Of a DNA stretch of 64,000 bases, positions 38,657 through 46,545 are shown piece after piece; the first letter of the stretch is position 1, and each line of letters begins with the position of its first letter. The notes under the pieces are model-generated. The model made no database searches. It was not told the DNA's origin and saw nothing but the letters and a program-made list of their open reading frames with translations. The translations under genes and the position numbers were made by a program. The stretch covers positions 1 through 64,000 of the forward strand of contig JAIPJS010000016.1 in assembly GCA_021734025.1 (NCBI GenBank), given 5' to 3'. The stretch is from Candidatus Neomarinimicrobiota bacterium (lineage in GTDB: Bacteria > Fidelibacterota > JAANXI01).

Positions 38657-39240
38657 CTATTGCCTCCTTCTTATTCCCATTAAACATTACTCCGGAAACT
38701 GGATCATCACAAAAAATGCTATGATAATCCTGTCTGTCGAATGTGTCGTTTTATATACCGGGGATTCCTGCTGCTCTTTCTTATGATTCCCCGGATTGAG
38801 AGATTGTCATCAAATTTTGGTGTTCGGAATTATATTACTTGTTGCAGCTTTTCATAGATTTTTAGAGCCTCCAAAATCGCCAAGCACAACGCAACTCAAC
38901 CAAGTATTATTCGAAGAAGATATTGTTTAGCTGCTATTTTGAAATTTATTGGTGTCGAAAATGTAAATACTCAGATTTGTATATCAATCCATATCCCGGG
39001 ATAATTTGAGAGATGTATTTTACTTGTGAACTCGATCACGCCTGAGTTCTCGAATAAAAACTATGTAATAATTCTTATGGGAATATGACAAAAATTTTCC
39101 AATGAAACCTGGAGTTATTTGCTTTGGAATTGCATACCTATAAAGCAACCGTCAATGACATATACTAACCCAGACCAGAATTTTCCGGCAGAGTAGATTC
39201 CCTGGATGCTCTACTGTATATAGGGAGATCAGTACGGACT
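38657..39240. other. Long AT-rich intergenic region, no gene seen
   Basis: 584 bases containing the promoter region of the leftward VCBS protein. An interrupted stem CCGGGGA/TCCCCGG lies near 38758-38795 and AGTAGA/TCTACT near 39191-39214, close to the end of the next relic. No frame with a ribosome binding site and no RNA gene recognised. Confidence 0.4.
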
Positions 39241-39534
39241 TTACTTTAGGTGTACCATCTTCCGAATGGCATTATACGAGAGTGTCTCCAGCCGATAAAA
39301 ATACACCCCAGTACTCACTGATTTACCGAAATCATTGGTCCCATCCCATTGGACCGTGTACCAGCCACGCTCTTGGTGTTGATTAACTATGGTTGCAACC
39401 TGTTGGTCCCGGAGGTTGTAAATGGTGATATTCACATCCGACGGTTTTGGGATGCTGTATTGGATAGTCGTAACCGGATCGAACTGATTAGGGTAATTCT
39501 ACAGGAGCGAATACTGTTCCGGGGTAGCAAAAAG
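39241..39534 (-). pseudogene. Orphan T9SS sorting-domain relic interrupted by TAG
   Basis: The leftward frame reads FATPEQYSLL, then TAG (39499-39501), then NYPNQFDPVTTIQYSIPKP, and continues intact to YNAIRKMVHLK-stop. The stop sits where intact homologues have the Q of QNYPNPFNP, a single C-to-T change in a CAG codon. Upstream of FATPEQ the frame meets another stop and loses similarity, so the secreted body of the protein has been lost. The remnant is about 85 codons. Confidence 0.75.
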
Positions 39535-39622
39535 TGCGGGTTATTTATTCTCTCTAAGTCGTTTCGTAAATTTTAGGATGTTTTCTCAGGCTAATAAACC
39601 GCATTGAAGATGGGAGGTATGA

Positions 39623-40087
39623 TTGGTTTATTCACGAATACTGAAGGGAACAACTCTTATTCTTATCTGCGCGCTGCCCTTTTCGGTTCCAGCACTTCTT
39701 CAGCATGATCCGGGCTCACCCTCGACTCACATGACACATACGGCTGACGTAACTTCGCCGCTCACCATGCCGGGGAATGCGGTGTTTGGCACCATTCAGG
39801 AGGTTATCCGCGAGCTGGAGGCTGATCCGAATACCGACTGGTCGCAGGTGGATCTGGAGGCATTGCGACAACATCTGATCGATATGCATCATTTCACCAT
39901 AAATGTCGAAATGCTATCAAAATCCAATATCGATACCGGTATGAAAATCATCATAGCGCCCACGGTACCGGCGGCAAAACAATCTCTGGAAAGAGTACTT
40001 GATGCTCATACGCACATGCTTCACCGGGCCATTGCCCAGGGGAAAGATCCTCACAATGCAATGATGAATCACGGAGCCCACGAATGA
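39623..40087 (+). CDS. Small secreted protein of unknown function, His/Met-rich
   Basis: A 154-residue protein starting at TTG, with GGGAGG five bases before it. An ATG five bases upstream is out of frame. Signal peptide about 1-28 (GTTLILICALPFSVPALL). The mature part has a helical segment DLEALRQHLIDMHHFTINVEML and many His/Met residues (HDPGSPSTHMTHT, DAHTHMLHRA, NAMMNHGAHE), suggestive of periplasmic metal binding. I do not recognise the family. It opens a rightward cluster with the trmO fragment, DsrE and HMA genes, overlapping the first by 4 bases. Confidence 0.7.
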   Translation: MVYSRILKGTTLILICALPFSVPALLQHDPGSPSTHMTHTADVTSPLTMPGNAVFGTIQEVIRELEADPNTDWSQVDLEALRQHLIDMHHFTINVEMLSKSNIDTGMKIIIAPTVPAAKQSLERVLDAHTHMLHRAIAQGKDPHNAMMNHGAHE

Positions 40088-40197
40088 ACAGTATCGAATA
40101 TACGCCCACCGGCACAATTCACTCGCCTTTTACCGATACAAAGAATATGCCCATCGAGCAGAGGCGATCCGATGATCGTTTATTGCCGGAAACCTGA
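40084..40197 (+). pseudogene. 5' fragment of a TsaA/TrmO-like gene
   Basis: ATG at 40084 overlaps the previous stop (ATGA). The first 26 codons, MNSIEYTPTGTIHSPFTDTKNMPIE, match the N-terminal strand of TrmO/TsaA tRNA-m6t6A methyltransferases (consensus roughly YxPIGxIHSPFxxxxxMPIQ). The frame then leaves the family and stops after 37 codons. Complete proteins are about 140-240 residues, so only the start survives. Confidence 0.65.
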
Positions 40198-40292
40198 ACT
40201 TGATAACCAAAATGGGAACACAGTTCAGTAGTCATTTCTTGAGCTATTTAGTAAGTTATATACTGATAATTTACAAAAATTAAGGAGCACAT

Positions 40293-40655
40293 ATGGATGC
40301 GAATACAAAATCGTATGTCATGATTGTCAACGATGGACCCTACGGGAATGAGCGCCCCTATAATGCCTTCCGGGTGGGAATGAACCTCGTGAAACGGGAG
40401 GAAGCCGATCTAAAGGTTTTCTTAATTGGCGATGGTGTACAGTGTGGAGTGAAGGGCCAGAATCCGCCCAAAGGGTATTACAATATCGCCCGTATGGTAA
40501 AGTTTATCGGCGGCCGCGGCCAAGTGGCCACCTGAGGTAGCTGTATGGACGCCCGCGGGCTCGGGCAAGAAAACCTTATTGAAAATATCCAGGTCGGCAG
40601 TATGGATCTGCTCACGGACTGGATCCTTGCTGCTGATGACACCATGGTATTTTAG
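40293..40655 (+). CDS. DsrE-family protein with in-frame TGA at the CxxC cysteine: candidate selenoprotein
   Basis: AAGGAG precedes ATG. Read through one TGA (40533-40535, codon 81) the product is 120 residues, normal length for a DsrE/DsrF-like sulfur-relay protein. Before the TGA: YVMIVNDGPYGNERPYNAFR, LIGDGVQCGVKGQNPPKGYYN and VKFIGGRGQVAT. After it: GSCMDARGLGQENLIENI and MDLLTDWILAADDTMVF, ending at TAG. Family members have a CGTC/CGSC motif at this point, so TGA replaces the first Cys and gives UGSC. No other stop or frameshift is present. A hairpin with a G-containing loop lies 16-31 bases after the TGA. The alternative is an opal pseudogene; the 80-codon product alone would lack the C-terminal redox motif. 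Confidence 0.75.
40551..40566 (+). promoter_or_regulatory. Candidate bacterial SECIS hairpin
   Basis: Stem GCCCG/CGGGC with six-base loop CGGGCT. The loop begins 20 bases after the in-frame TGA and has G at its second position. As I recall the bacterial SECIS model, it asks for a G in the first two loop positions and a loop 16-37 bases from the UGA. The stem is short (5 bp) and the DNA is GC-rich, so chance formation is possible. Confidence 0.45.
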
Positions 40656-40672
40656 TGGAGCATAAATTCGTA

Positions 40673-40918
40673 ATGAAAACGACCACATATACAGTATATC
40701 TTGATTCTCTGTTCTGAACCGGGTGTGTCGACGGCTTAACCGCCGAATTCAAGCGCCTGGAGGGCGTGACGGAAGTTAAGTTCGATGGTGAAGAGACAGC
40801 ATTTATTGTCGCGGCGAAGGCACCAATTCAAGATGCTCAGGACCGAATGACCGAGATCGTCGAGAACTGGGAACACTATAATTATTCGGTTGACAGGGTT
40901 GCAGTTCTGACTGAATAG
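40673..40918 (+). CDS. HMA/MerP-like metal-binding protein with in-frame TGA at the first Cys of CxxC: candidate selenoprotein
   Basis: Begins 17 bases after the DsrE-like gene. Codons 1-14 MKTTTYTVYLDSLF, then TGA (40715-40717), then TGCVDGLTAEFKRLEGVTEVK and a smooth frame to TAG at 40916: 81 residues in total. The ferredoxin-like heavy-metal-associated fold has its CxxC at exactly this place (end of strand 1, start of helix 1), so the TGA stands for its first Cys and the motif reads UTGC. The rest is undisturbed. A 4-bp hairpin CGGC/GCCG (loop TTAACC) follows the TGA by 14 bases but lacks the preferred loop G. GGAG is 11 bases before ATG. It may bind soft metals or serve in thiol/selenol redox. 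Confidence 0.72.
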
Positions 40919-40938
40919 CCCCACCATTTATGGTGGGG
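40919..40938 (+). terminator. Hairpin directly after the HMA-like gene
   Basis: Stem CCCCACCA/TGGTGGGG with loop TTTA starts at the base after the TAG. A second stem AGGGGCT/AGCCCCT lies at 40964-40979. Neither is followed by a T tract, so they may stabilise the 3' end or terminate only weakly. Confidence 0.5.
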
Positions 40939-41040
40939 AAACGAAGCCCTCACCAAACGTTTCAGGGGCTTCAGCCCCTTGGCTCATTAATACCAGACCG
41001 AATAATCCTCCGTGTCATCAATCCACATATTTGATTACTG

Positions 41041-41292
41041 TCAGAACAAATATATCTGATCCTCATAACACCATTTCCGGCTCCCGGGATTGTCCTCGGG
41101 ATAGTAGGTCATGGTCGGGTGACCGGTTTCATTAAAATGCTGCGTAGCGTGACCCTGGCTGGAATCACAACAGCCTACGTGTCCGCAGGTATTACACACC
41201 CGTAAACTGAACTGTTCACCGCACTCCTGACATGTTTCGCTCTGCGCCGGTTTCTGCGGTGTCTGCGGCTGGTGTTTACATTTTGCACTCAT
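41041..41292 (-). CDS. UBP-type zinc-finger protein
   Basis: An 83-residue protein consisting of one ZnF-UBP domain. Ligands lie in CQECGEQFSLRVCNTCGHVGCC, followed by HATQHFNETGHP and WCYEDQIYLF. Bacterial stand-alone ZnF-UBP proteins are common, often beside redox genes, and their partner is unknown since bacteria lack ubiquitin. AGGGGAA precedes the ATG. It converges with the HMA-like gene and is followed on the left by no other leftward gene for about 1 kb except the convergent cluster. Confidence 0.88.
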   Translation of the reverse strand: MSAKCKHQPQTPQKPAQSETCQECGEQFSLRVCNTCGHVGCCDSSQGHATQHFNETGHPTMTYYPEDNPGSRKWCYEDQIYLF

Positions 41293-41335
41293 GATGAATT
41301 CCCCTGTGCTTAGTTAGTTGTCGAGAAACTGTCTC

Positions 41336-41956
41336 TTACTGGACCTCTGCCTTCGCAGCAGCAAGAATAACCTCTGATTTGACCCTAACCTTATAATTGG
41401 GATTGATGTATTCGAACTTGATCATCCCGTCGGTGCCAACGATAAATGCGGCGGGCACCGGCAGAATATGATGGTCGCGTCCGGAGTACGATTCCAGCCG
41501 GTCGGTATTGGAATTGGTTGCCCTAAAGGCCAATCCAAATGCTTTGGTGGCGACCGCCGCGCTGTCGGATAATAGTGTATAGCCCAGGTCATGTTCCGTT
41601 AAGGACTCCCGGAGTTTCGCCGGGCGATCCATGCTGATAGCAAGGATTTGATATCCCAACTCCCGCAAGTCATCCTGAATGGAATGCAATTCCGCCAAGT
41701 GCATATTACAGAACGGGCACCAGCCCCCGCGGTAAAAGATGAGCAGAGTTGGCTTCTCAGCAATGGCTTCGGTAAGATCAAATGCCCTGCCCTTTACTGT
41801 GGTCAGTTGTACATCCGGAACAGATTGTCCCACCAGCAGCGGACAGATTTCTTCAGCGGAATCCGCCACCTGGGTTTCTGCTCCGAGTGCCGAATTACCG
41901 GTCAGGAACAGTCCGACTGCAATACTCAGGATTGTCAATTTCATTAATCGTTTCAT
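41336..41956 (-). CDS. Exported AhpC/TSA-family peroxiredoxin-like protein
   Basis: A 206-residue thioredoxin-fold protein with signal peptide (ending NSALGAE). The redoxin core has the active motif FYRGGWCPFCNMHLAEL, followed by LGYQILAISMDRPAKLRESL, a resistance-type helix and VPAAFIVGTDGMIKFEYINPNYKVR. It belongs to the peroxiredoxin-like subgroup with a CPFC motif. It probably reduces peroxides or acts as a thiol oxidoreductase in the periplasm. AAGAGGTAA precedes ATG. It sits among DsrE, HMA and ZnF genes, fitting a redox-stress neighbourhood. Confidence 0.9.
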   Translation of the reverse strand: MKRLMKLTILSIAVGLFLTGNSALGAETQVADSAEEICPLLVGQSVPDVQLTTVKGRAFDLTEAIAEKPTLLIFYRGGWCPFCNMHLAELHSIQDDLRELGYQILAISMDRPAKLRESLTEHDLGYTLLSDSAAVATKAFGLAFRATNSNTDRLESYSGRDHHILPVPAAFIVGTDGMIKFEYINPNYKVRVKSEVILAAAKAEVQ

Positions 41957-42118
41957 GCATTACCTCTTGTCCGCCGGGCTCAAGTTCTATCGATTTATAA
42001 GTGCCCGAGATTTAATTGCCTTTGGCTAAACCACATCAAACGGCAAAAAACCTGAGAGGGAAGCGACTCTCCCCGTGTCGCTTCCCGTATTCAGGTTATT
42101 TTTAATGCGTGATGCTCC

Positions 42119-42475
42119 TTAGAATGTGAGCACCTCGTAGCCGTCCGCCACCAAAGTACGCAAACTGGGATGCTCATCGTAGTCATCCAGCAGGGTGACG
42201 TCCAGTTCGTCCATCTCCTTGCGGACGCCAAACGCCCGGGAGCAGAATTTGCAGGCGCCGGTTATTTGATCTTCCACCGCTTTGTACAGCGGATGGGCAT
42301 CGTGTTCTTCATCTGCCAGTTCCGGAATCCACCGGGTGCCGGCGCCATCGAAGATAAACTTGATGTCATCCCCGTGCTCTTTGGCTTCTTTCACTGTCTC
42401 GATGGCATTCACCACCCGGCCAAGATCAGCATGGGTTTCCGTGTCCGCCAATACAACAACTCCTATTTTTGCCAT
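42119..42475 (-). CDS. DsrE-family protein
   Basis: A 118-residue cytoplasmic DsrE/DsrF-like protein: KIGVVVLADTETHADLGRVVNAI, KFIFDGAGTRWIPEL, AVEDQITGACKFCSRAFGV and LVADGYEVLTF. A CxxC (CKFC) is intact here, unlike the TGA-bearing DsrE gene 1.8 kb to the right-hand side of the cluster's start. Members bind or transfer sulfur or act as multimeric regulators. AAAGGAGA precedes the ATG. It is followed by the peroxiredoxin gene on the same strand after about 160 bases. Confidence 0.9.
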   Translation of the reverse strand: MAKIGVVVLADTETHADLGRVVNAIETVKEAKEHGDDIKFIFDGAGTRWIPELADEEHDAHPLYKAVEDQITGACKFCSRAFGVRKEMDELDVTLLDDYDEHPSLRTLVADGYEVLTF

Positions 42476-42645
42476 AATACGTCTCCTTTTTTCTTCTACT
42501 TCAATTTGAATTCAATGTACTAGTTATCTGCCGTTCAGATCGTTCTGCTGCTTACAATAACCCGATCCCGGGAGTCGGGCCAGAGACGGTTGATGTCAAT
42601 TCCCTGCTCCGTATAGTTCCCGAGACCGAGGATTCCTATTTGCTG

Positions 42646-44061
42646 TTATCCGATGATTGATAGATCCACGTTTTCGAACATCAGATGGAGAAATCCGTGC
42701 CCGGTTCCGGGAACAGGATCAGCGTTTCCAGTGGTATCCTGTGGCGGCAACATAATGTGGGTCTCTGTCTGCGCCTGGTCACTCTGATCGCTGCCGGTTG
42801 CGGTGATGAGTTTCAGATCGTCCGTTCGCACCCGCGAAGAGACCATAATGTGAATCAGCCGATCTTCGGCCAGGATATTCCCATCGCCATCCTTCAGGTC
42901 AGCGAGTCCCCACAGGGTAATATGGGAGAACAGTTTCGGCATCAATGGATTCCCGATCCCGGTATTACCGTGCATGGTTTTATCCACACCGACTCCACCG
43001 AAGAAAGTGTGATCGCCTGCTCCCTCCGGTTTATGGATGACTCGAATACTGTCGATGACGAAGGTCGTGCCGTTCGGTCGCTGGTAGCGCAGAGCGAAGT
43101 TGCTCACACGATCGCCAGAATCTTCGGCATCGTTTTCCGCCACATCCTCAACCGCTAACGAGTAGGTCCCTGCTCCCGGTTCAATCCGGTTGGAAAATGG
43201 GGTCGGATTCATGTCCGGGTTGATGACCGCAGGCCCAGGCAGTATTTCATAGGCTGTCTTCCAATTGCGGTTCGCGTTACTTAATTCAACTTTCTCGAAC
43301 ATCAGGTGTAAAAACCCGTGCGCCGTTCCCGGAACGGGATCCTGATTATCGTTTGTATCTTTGGGCGGCAGCATAATATGGGTTTGTATATTGCGGATAT
43401 TGTGATCGGATTTATCCTTATCAACAGCGGTTATGAGCTGTCGGTTCTCATCACGCACGTTGGTCCCGGTCATGATATGAACCAGGCGATCTGAGGCGAT
43501 GACAGTATCGGTATTCGCGTCCTTCAGGTCCGCGAGTCCCCACAGGGTAATGTAGGAGAGCATTTTCGGCATCAGCGAATTTCCGATGCCGGTATTGCCG
43601 TGCATCACCTTGTTAAAACCGACGCCTCCAAAGAAGGTATGGTCGCCTGCGCCGGCCGGCTTATGGATCACGTCAATCTGGTCGATTTTGTATGCCTGCC
43701 CATCGTTTCCGGTGAACCGAATATCTACCGAGGTGACAGCATCTTCGGAGTCCTGTGAATCTTCCGCATTCCTATCGGCGACGGTTAGTGAATAGGAGCC
43801 GGTGGTCTCTGCTGTGTTATTCGAGAAGGGAGTGGGATCCATGGCCGGATTCACTGCTGCCGGGCCGGGGAGCACTTCGTAGACTGCTCCTTCGGTGGAA
43901 CTTTCAGAGGCGCTGAATTCGGTTAGCTCGGCATATGATACGCTGCTTGACCGAGTCGCCTCAGTGTCCGTATCCGGTCCAGCTGCGTTATCCGAACAGC
44001 CGGCAATCCCGATACCGACGAACAGCAATAGCATTATTCCAAAAGATTTACCTTTACGCAT
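42646..44061 (-). CDS. Lipoprotein with two tandem copies of an unknown about 200-residue domain
   Basis: A 471-residue protein. The start at MRKGKSFG is chosen because AAAGGAAC lies before it; an upstream GTG would include that site. The lipobox is GIAGC (Cys22). Two copies of one domain follow, about 58-262 and 265-471. Each begins with YE(V/I)LPGPA then NPxMxPTPFSN, contains HKPxGAGDHTFFGGVG, MHGNTGIGN and ITLWGLADLKD, and ends PVPGTxHGFLHLMFExV. The repeats have kept about two-thirds identity by eye, so the duplication is recent or constrained. No known family. It has an ECF-type promoter at 44110-44140 shared with the DUF302 gene. Confidence 0.85.
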   Translation of the reverse strand: MRKGKSFGIMLLLFVGIGIAGCSDNAAGPDTDTEATRSSSVSYAELTEFSASESSTEGAVYEVLPGPAAVNPAMDPTPFSNNTAETTGSYSLTVADRNAEDSQDSEDAVTSVDIRFTGNDGQAYKIDQIDVIHKPAGAGDHTFFGGVGFNKVMHGNTGIGNSLMPKMLSYITLWGLADLKDANTDTVIASDRLVHIMTGTNVRDENRQLITAVDKDKSDHNIRNIQTHIMLPPKDTNDNQDPVPGTAHGFLHLMFEKVELSNANRNWKTAYEILPGPAVINPDMNPTPFSNRIEPGAGTYSLAVEDVAENDAEDSGDRVSNFALRYQRPNGTTFVIDSIRVIHKPEGAGDHTFFGGVGVDKTMHGNTGIGNPLMPKLFSHITLWGLADLKDGDGNILAEDRLIHIMVSSRVRTDDLKLITATGSDQSDQAQTETHIMLPPQDTTGNADPVPGTGHGFLHLMFENVDLSIIG

Positions 44062-44109
44062 TGGTTGTTCCTTTCGTTTCTGGTTTTGGTTCACAAGGTC
44101 GTTCTATTG

Positions 44110-44140
44110 TGTTAGACGAAAGAAACTGGCAAACCTTACA
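44110..44140 (-). promoter_or_regulatory. ECF-sigma-type promoter of the tandem-domain lipoprotein gene
   Basis: On the minus strand TGTAAGGTTT, 12 bases, CGTCTAACA. This is the same two boxes with the same 12-base spacing as the promoter at 47068-47098. CGTC-type -10 boxes are typical of ECF sigma factors. It ends 48 bases before the ATG. The sequence around the boxes differs between the two sites. Confidence 0.75.
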
Positions 44141-44208
44141 GGGAAATTTGGAAAATATGCGGGAAGTGTTGAGGGCTAGACGCTACGATTGTTTCATAAA
44201 CCCAAAAA

Positions 44209-44263
44209 GACCCTTTCCTCGTAGAGATCCCTGTGGGATAGGGGTCAGGGCCCTGAAAGGGTC
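44209..44263 (-). terminator. Terminator downstream of the disulfide oxidoreductase gene
   Basis: On the minus strand arms GACCCTTTC and GAAAGGGTC enclose about 37 bases with two smaller stems (AGGGCCCT; ATCCC/GGGAT). The structure is followed by TTTTTGGG. It lies about 95 bases past the oxidoreductase stop. The branched shape is unusual for a simple terminator. Confidence 0.65.
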
Positions 44264-44356
44264 ATTACTGGGCATCGGAGACGAGCATTTACTTACAATC
44301 ACATGGCAATCCTGTGAACGCTGACAGGTAGCAATGTCTTGTTCGCTCGATCTCAT

Positions 44357-45706
44357 TTACAGCATATACGAAATATCGGACGCGCTGGTCGGATAGGCGT
44401 AAATCATCTCTTTGAGCGTGGAAGCCGGTATATCCTCTTTAATCGCCAGGGCGAAGATATTGATCACTTCCTCCGCGTGGGGGCCAAGCAGATGGGCGCC
44501 CAGGATTAAGTCGGTCTCTTTCTCAATGAGAATCTTGAACCCGGAATACGGTTGATTGATCCGCCGGGATGTGACCCAGTTGCCCGTGTCTGAAAAACTC
44601 ACCCGGAAATCACGACCCTGGTCGCGAGCCTGCTGCTCAGACAACCCGACCGTCGTCAAATGCGGTTCGCTGAAGACGACGCTCGGTACAACACGGTAAT
44701 CCGGTGTACGGGAAGCTCCGTTGATAATGTTGTCAGCGATGACTTCACCGTCCAGGCTGGCTACCGGTGTTAATGGCGGACCGCTATCCGCTGCGTCTCC
44801 ACCGGCATAGATATGCGGATGAGTCTCGCTCTGCAGATATTCGTTGACTTTCACACCACGACTAGGGGCGTCTACGCTAACATTTTCAAGATTCAGATCA
44901 TCGATCTCGGCTACCCGTCCGGCGCCGTGGACGACCATGTCAGTCTCAAACGTCAGCTCTTCGCCATCTTTGGTCGCATGGACCATATACGCATCATTGG
45001 AATGATCCACGGCAGTTAATTCTGCATTAAAACTGAACTCAATCCCGGCATCCCGGGAGGCGTCCACCAGGATATCCACCAGATCCGGGTCGAACGGTTT
45101 CAGCGGGCGGGCGCTCCGGTGAATAATCCGGACACTGGCTCCTGCGCGGACTGCTACGTGGGCAAATTCCATGGAGATAAATCCGGCTCCAATGAATACA
45201 ATATCGTCCGGTAGTTGCTCCAGATTTAAGAAATCCGTACTGCTCGTCAAATACTGTTCACCAGGAATTCCAAGGGGACGCGGTTTCGCTCCGGTGGCGA
45301 TGACGATATGCTCTCCCCGGAGTGTCGTGTCACCGACGTGTACGGTATGATCGTCTGCGTATTCGGCGCGACCGTGATACGTGTCGATGCCTGCGTCGGT
45401 ATATCCCTGCTCCCGGTTTTCAGGGAACGGTTCGGTGAAGGTGCGTTTGAATTCCTGTAAATCGCCCCAGTTGATCCTGAGATTGTTCTTATCAATACCC
45501 TTGTCGTTGAGCCGGTCAGCCCAATCTACAGCCTCGGAGGCTGCCGTGTACACCTTCTTTGGTACGCATCCCCGCAGAGCACACGTCCCGCCGAATGGAC
45601 GGGAATCGATAATGGCGACCGACATCCCGGCTTTTTTGCAGGTATGAGCAACCGTTGAACCGGCGCTACCTGTTCCGAGTACGATGACATCGAATTGCTT
45701 TGACAT
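44357..45706 (-). CDS. Class I pyridine-nucleotide-disulfide oxidoreductase (mercuric/glutathione-reductase-like)
   Basis: A 449-residue FAD enzyme. The start at MSKQFDV follows AAGGAGG. FAD loop VIVLGTGSAGSTVAHTCKKAG; redox disulfide GGTCALRGCVPKK; NAD(P) domain DDIVFIGAGFISMEFA; second FAD motif IYAGGDAADSG; C-terminal dimerisation domain without the final HP..SE-type His-Glu pair of lipoamide dehydrogenases (ends MIYAYPTSASDISYML). The GGTCxxxGCVPKK form fits glutathione/mercuric-reductase-like and uncharacterised members. The substrate could be a low-molecular disulfide or a metal. It lies beside DUF302, DsrE and HMA genes. Confidence 0.9.
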   Translation of the reverse strand: MSKQFDVIVLGTGSAGSTVAHTCKKAGMSVAIIDSRPFGGTCALRGCVPKKVYTAASEAVDWADRLNDKGIDKNNLRINWGDLQEFKRTFTEPFPENREQGYTDAGIDTYHGRAEYADDHTVHVGDTTLRGEHIVIATGAKPRPLGIPGEQYLTSSTDFLNLEQLPDDIVFIGAGFISMEFAHVAVRAGASVRIIHRSARPLKPFDPDLVDILVDASRDAGIEFSFNAELTAVDHSNDAYMVHATKDGEELTFETDMVVHGAGRVAEIDDLNLENVSVDAPSRGVKVNEYLQSETHPHIYAGGDAADSGPPLTPVASLDGEVIADNIINGASRTPDYRVVPSVVFSEPHLTTVGLSEQQARDQGRDFRVSFSDTGNWVTSRRINQPYSGFKILIEKETDLILGAHLLGPHAEEVINIFALAIKEDIPASTLKEMIYAYPTSASDISYML

Positions 45707-45777
45707 AAATTGTATTTTCCTCCTTTTCCTAATTATGTAGCCTAATGACCAGATTGTAAAATTCCAAGATTCTGTGG

Positions 45778-46452
45778 TTACCTGGCTTTGACTATTGTCT
45801 GTATCTGCTGGATAATCGATGGCGCTTCCCGATGATTTCGCTGCACGTACCAACCCAGAATCGTCCCGTATGCGACATGTGCCAGCGTAACCGTGATCGG
45901 AAATCCGATGTTAAACTGGATGCCAAATATTCCGATACCGAGCGCGGTGGTTGCGGGACTGATCATAAATCCGATACCAATCAGGACGCCAAAACCAATG
46001 CCACCCCACAGGCGCGGTTTGCCAAAGAGAAGTGTATACACGATACCAAATGCAGCGCCGTTCCAGAAATGGTAACCCCATCCTGCAAGATTGGAAAGCC
46101 AATTCGGCCCCAGCGCAAATCGATCCAGCAATAACACACCTAACAGTTTCGGCATCTCTCCTGGCATCCCGCCGAGGACAAATCCGGTGTGACGAACGAT
46201 TTCCAATCCGACAGTAGCCAACAGCCCGCCCACTATTCCGTACTAGATCTGCGAGACTAGGTTGGTGTGTCCGTGAATAGTCCCCACCAGCAGGATCGTC
46301 AATAATACCACAATTGATGGTAACAGGAAATTGACAGCGAGTGCGGATAGTTTGGCATAACCCGCTTGGGCAACCACGAACAGGTTTGGACTAATTCCTG
46401 CTGCCAGGAGGGTACCGCCCGTCAATGCGATTTTCTCAGTTGATCGTTTCAT
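45778..46452 (-). pseudogene. Integral membrane protein interrupted by one TAG
   Basis: AAAGGAACG precedes an ATG at 46452 (MKRSTEKIALTGG). The frame runs through membrane helices to HGHTNLVSQI, meets TAG at 46243-46245, and continues in the same frame YGIVGGLLATVGLEIVRHTG ... GWYVQRNHREAPSIIQQ to the stop at 45778. Total about 224 codons, with six or so helices across the break. The context QI-stop-YG suggests a TGG (Trp) to TAG change. No other damage is seen, so the loss is recent or a base-call error. An unaided GTG at about 46233 could restart the second part. Family not identified. Confidence 0.7.
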
Positions 46453-46545
46453 ACTATCCCGTTCCTTTATGCTCATATGCTCTTGAGTTCGTTACAATAC
46501 TGCCGGTACATGCTCTGATACCCGTACCAGCAGCATCACAACTCG

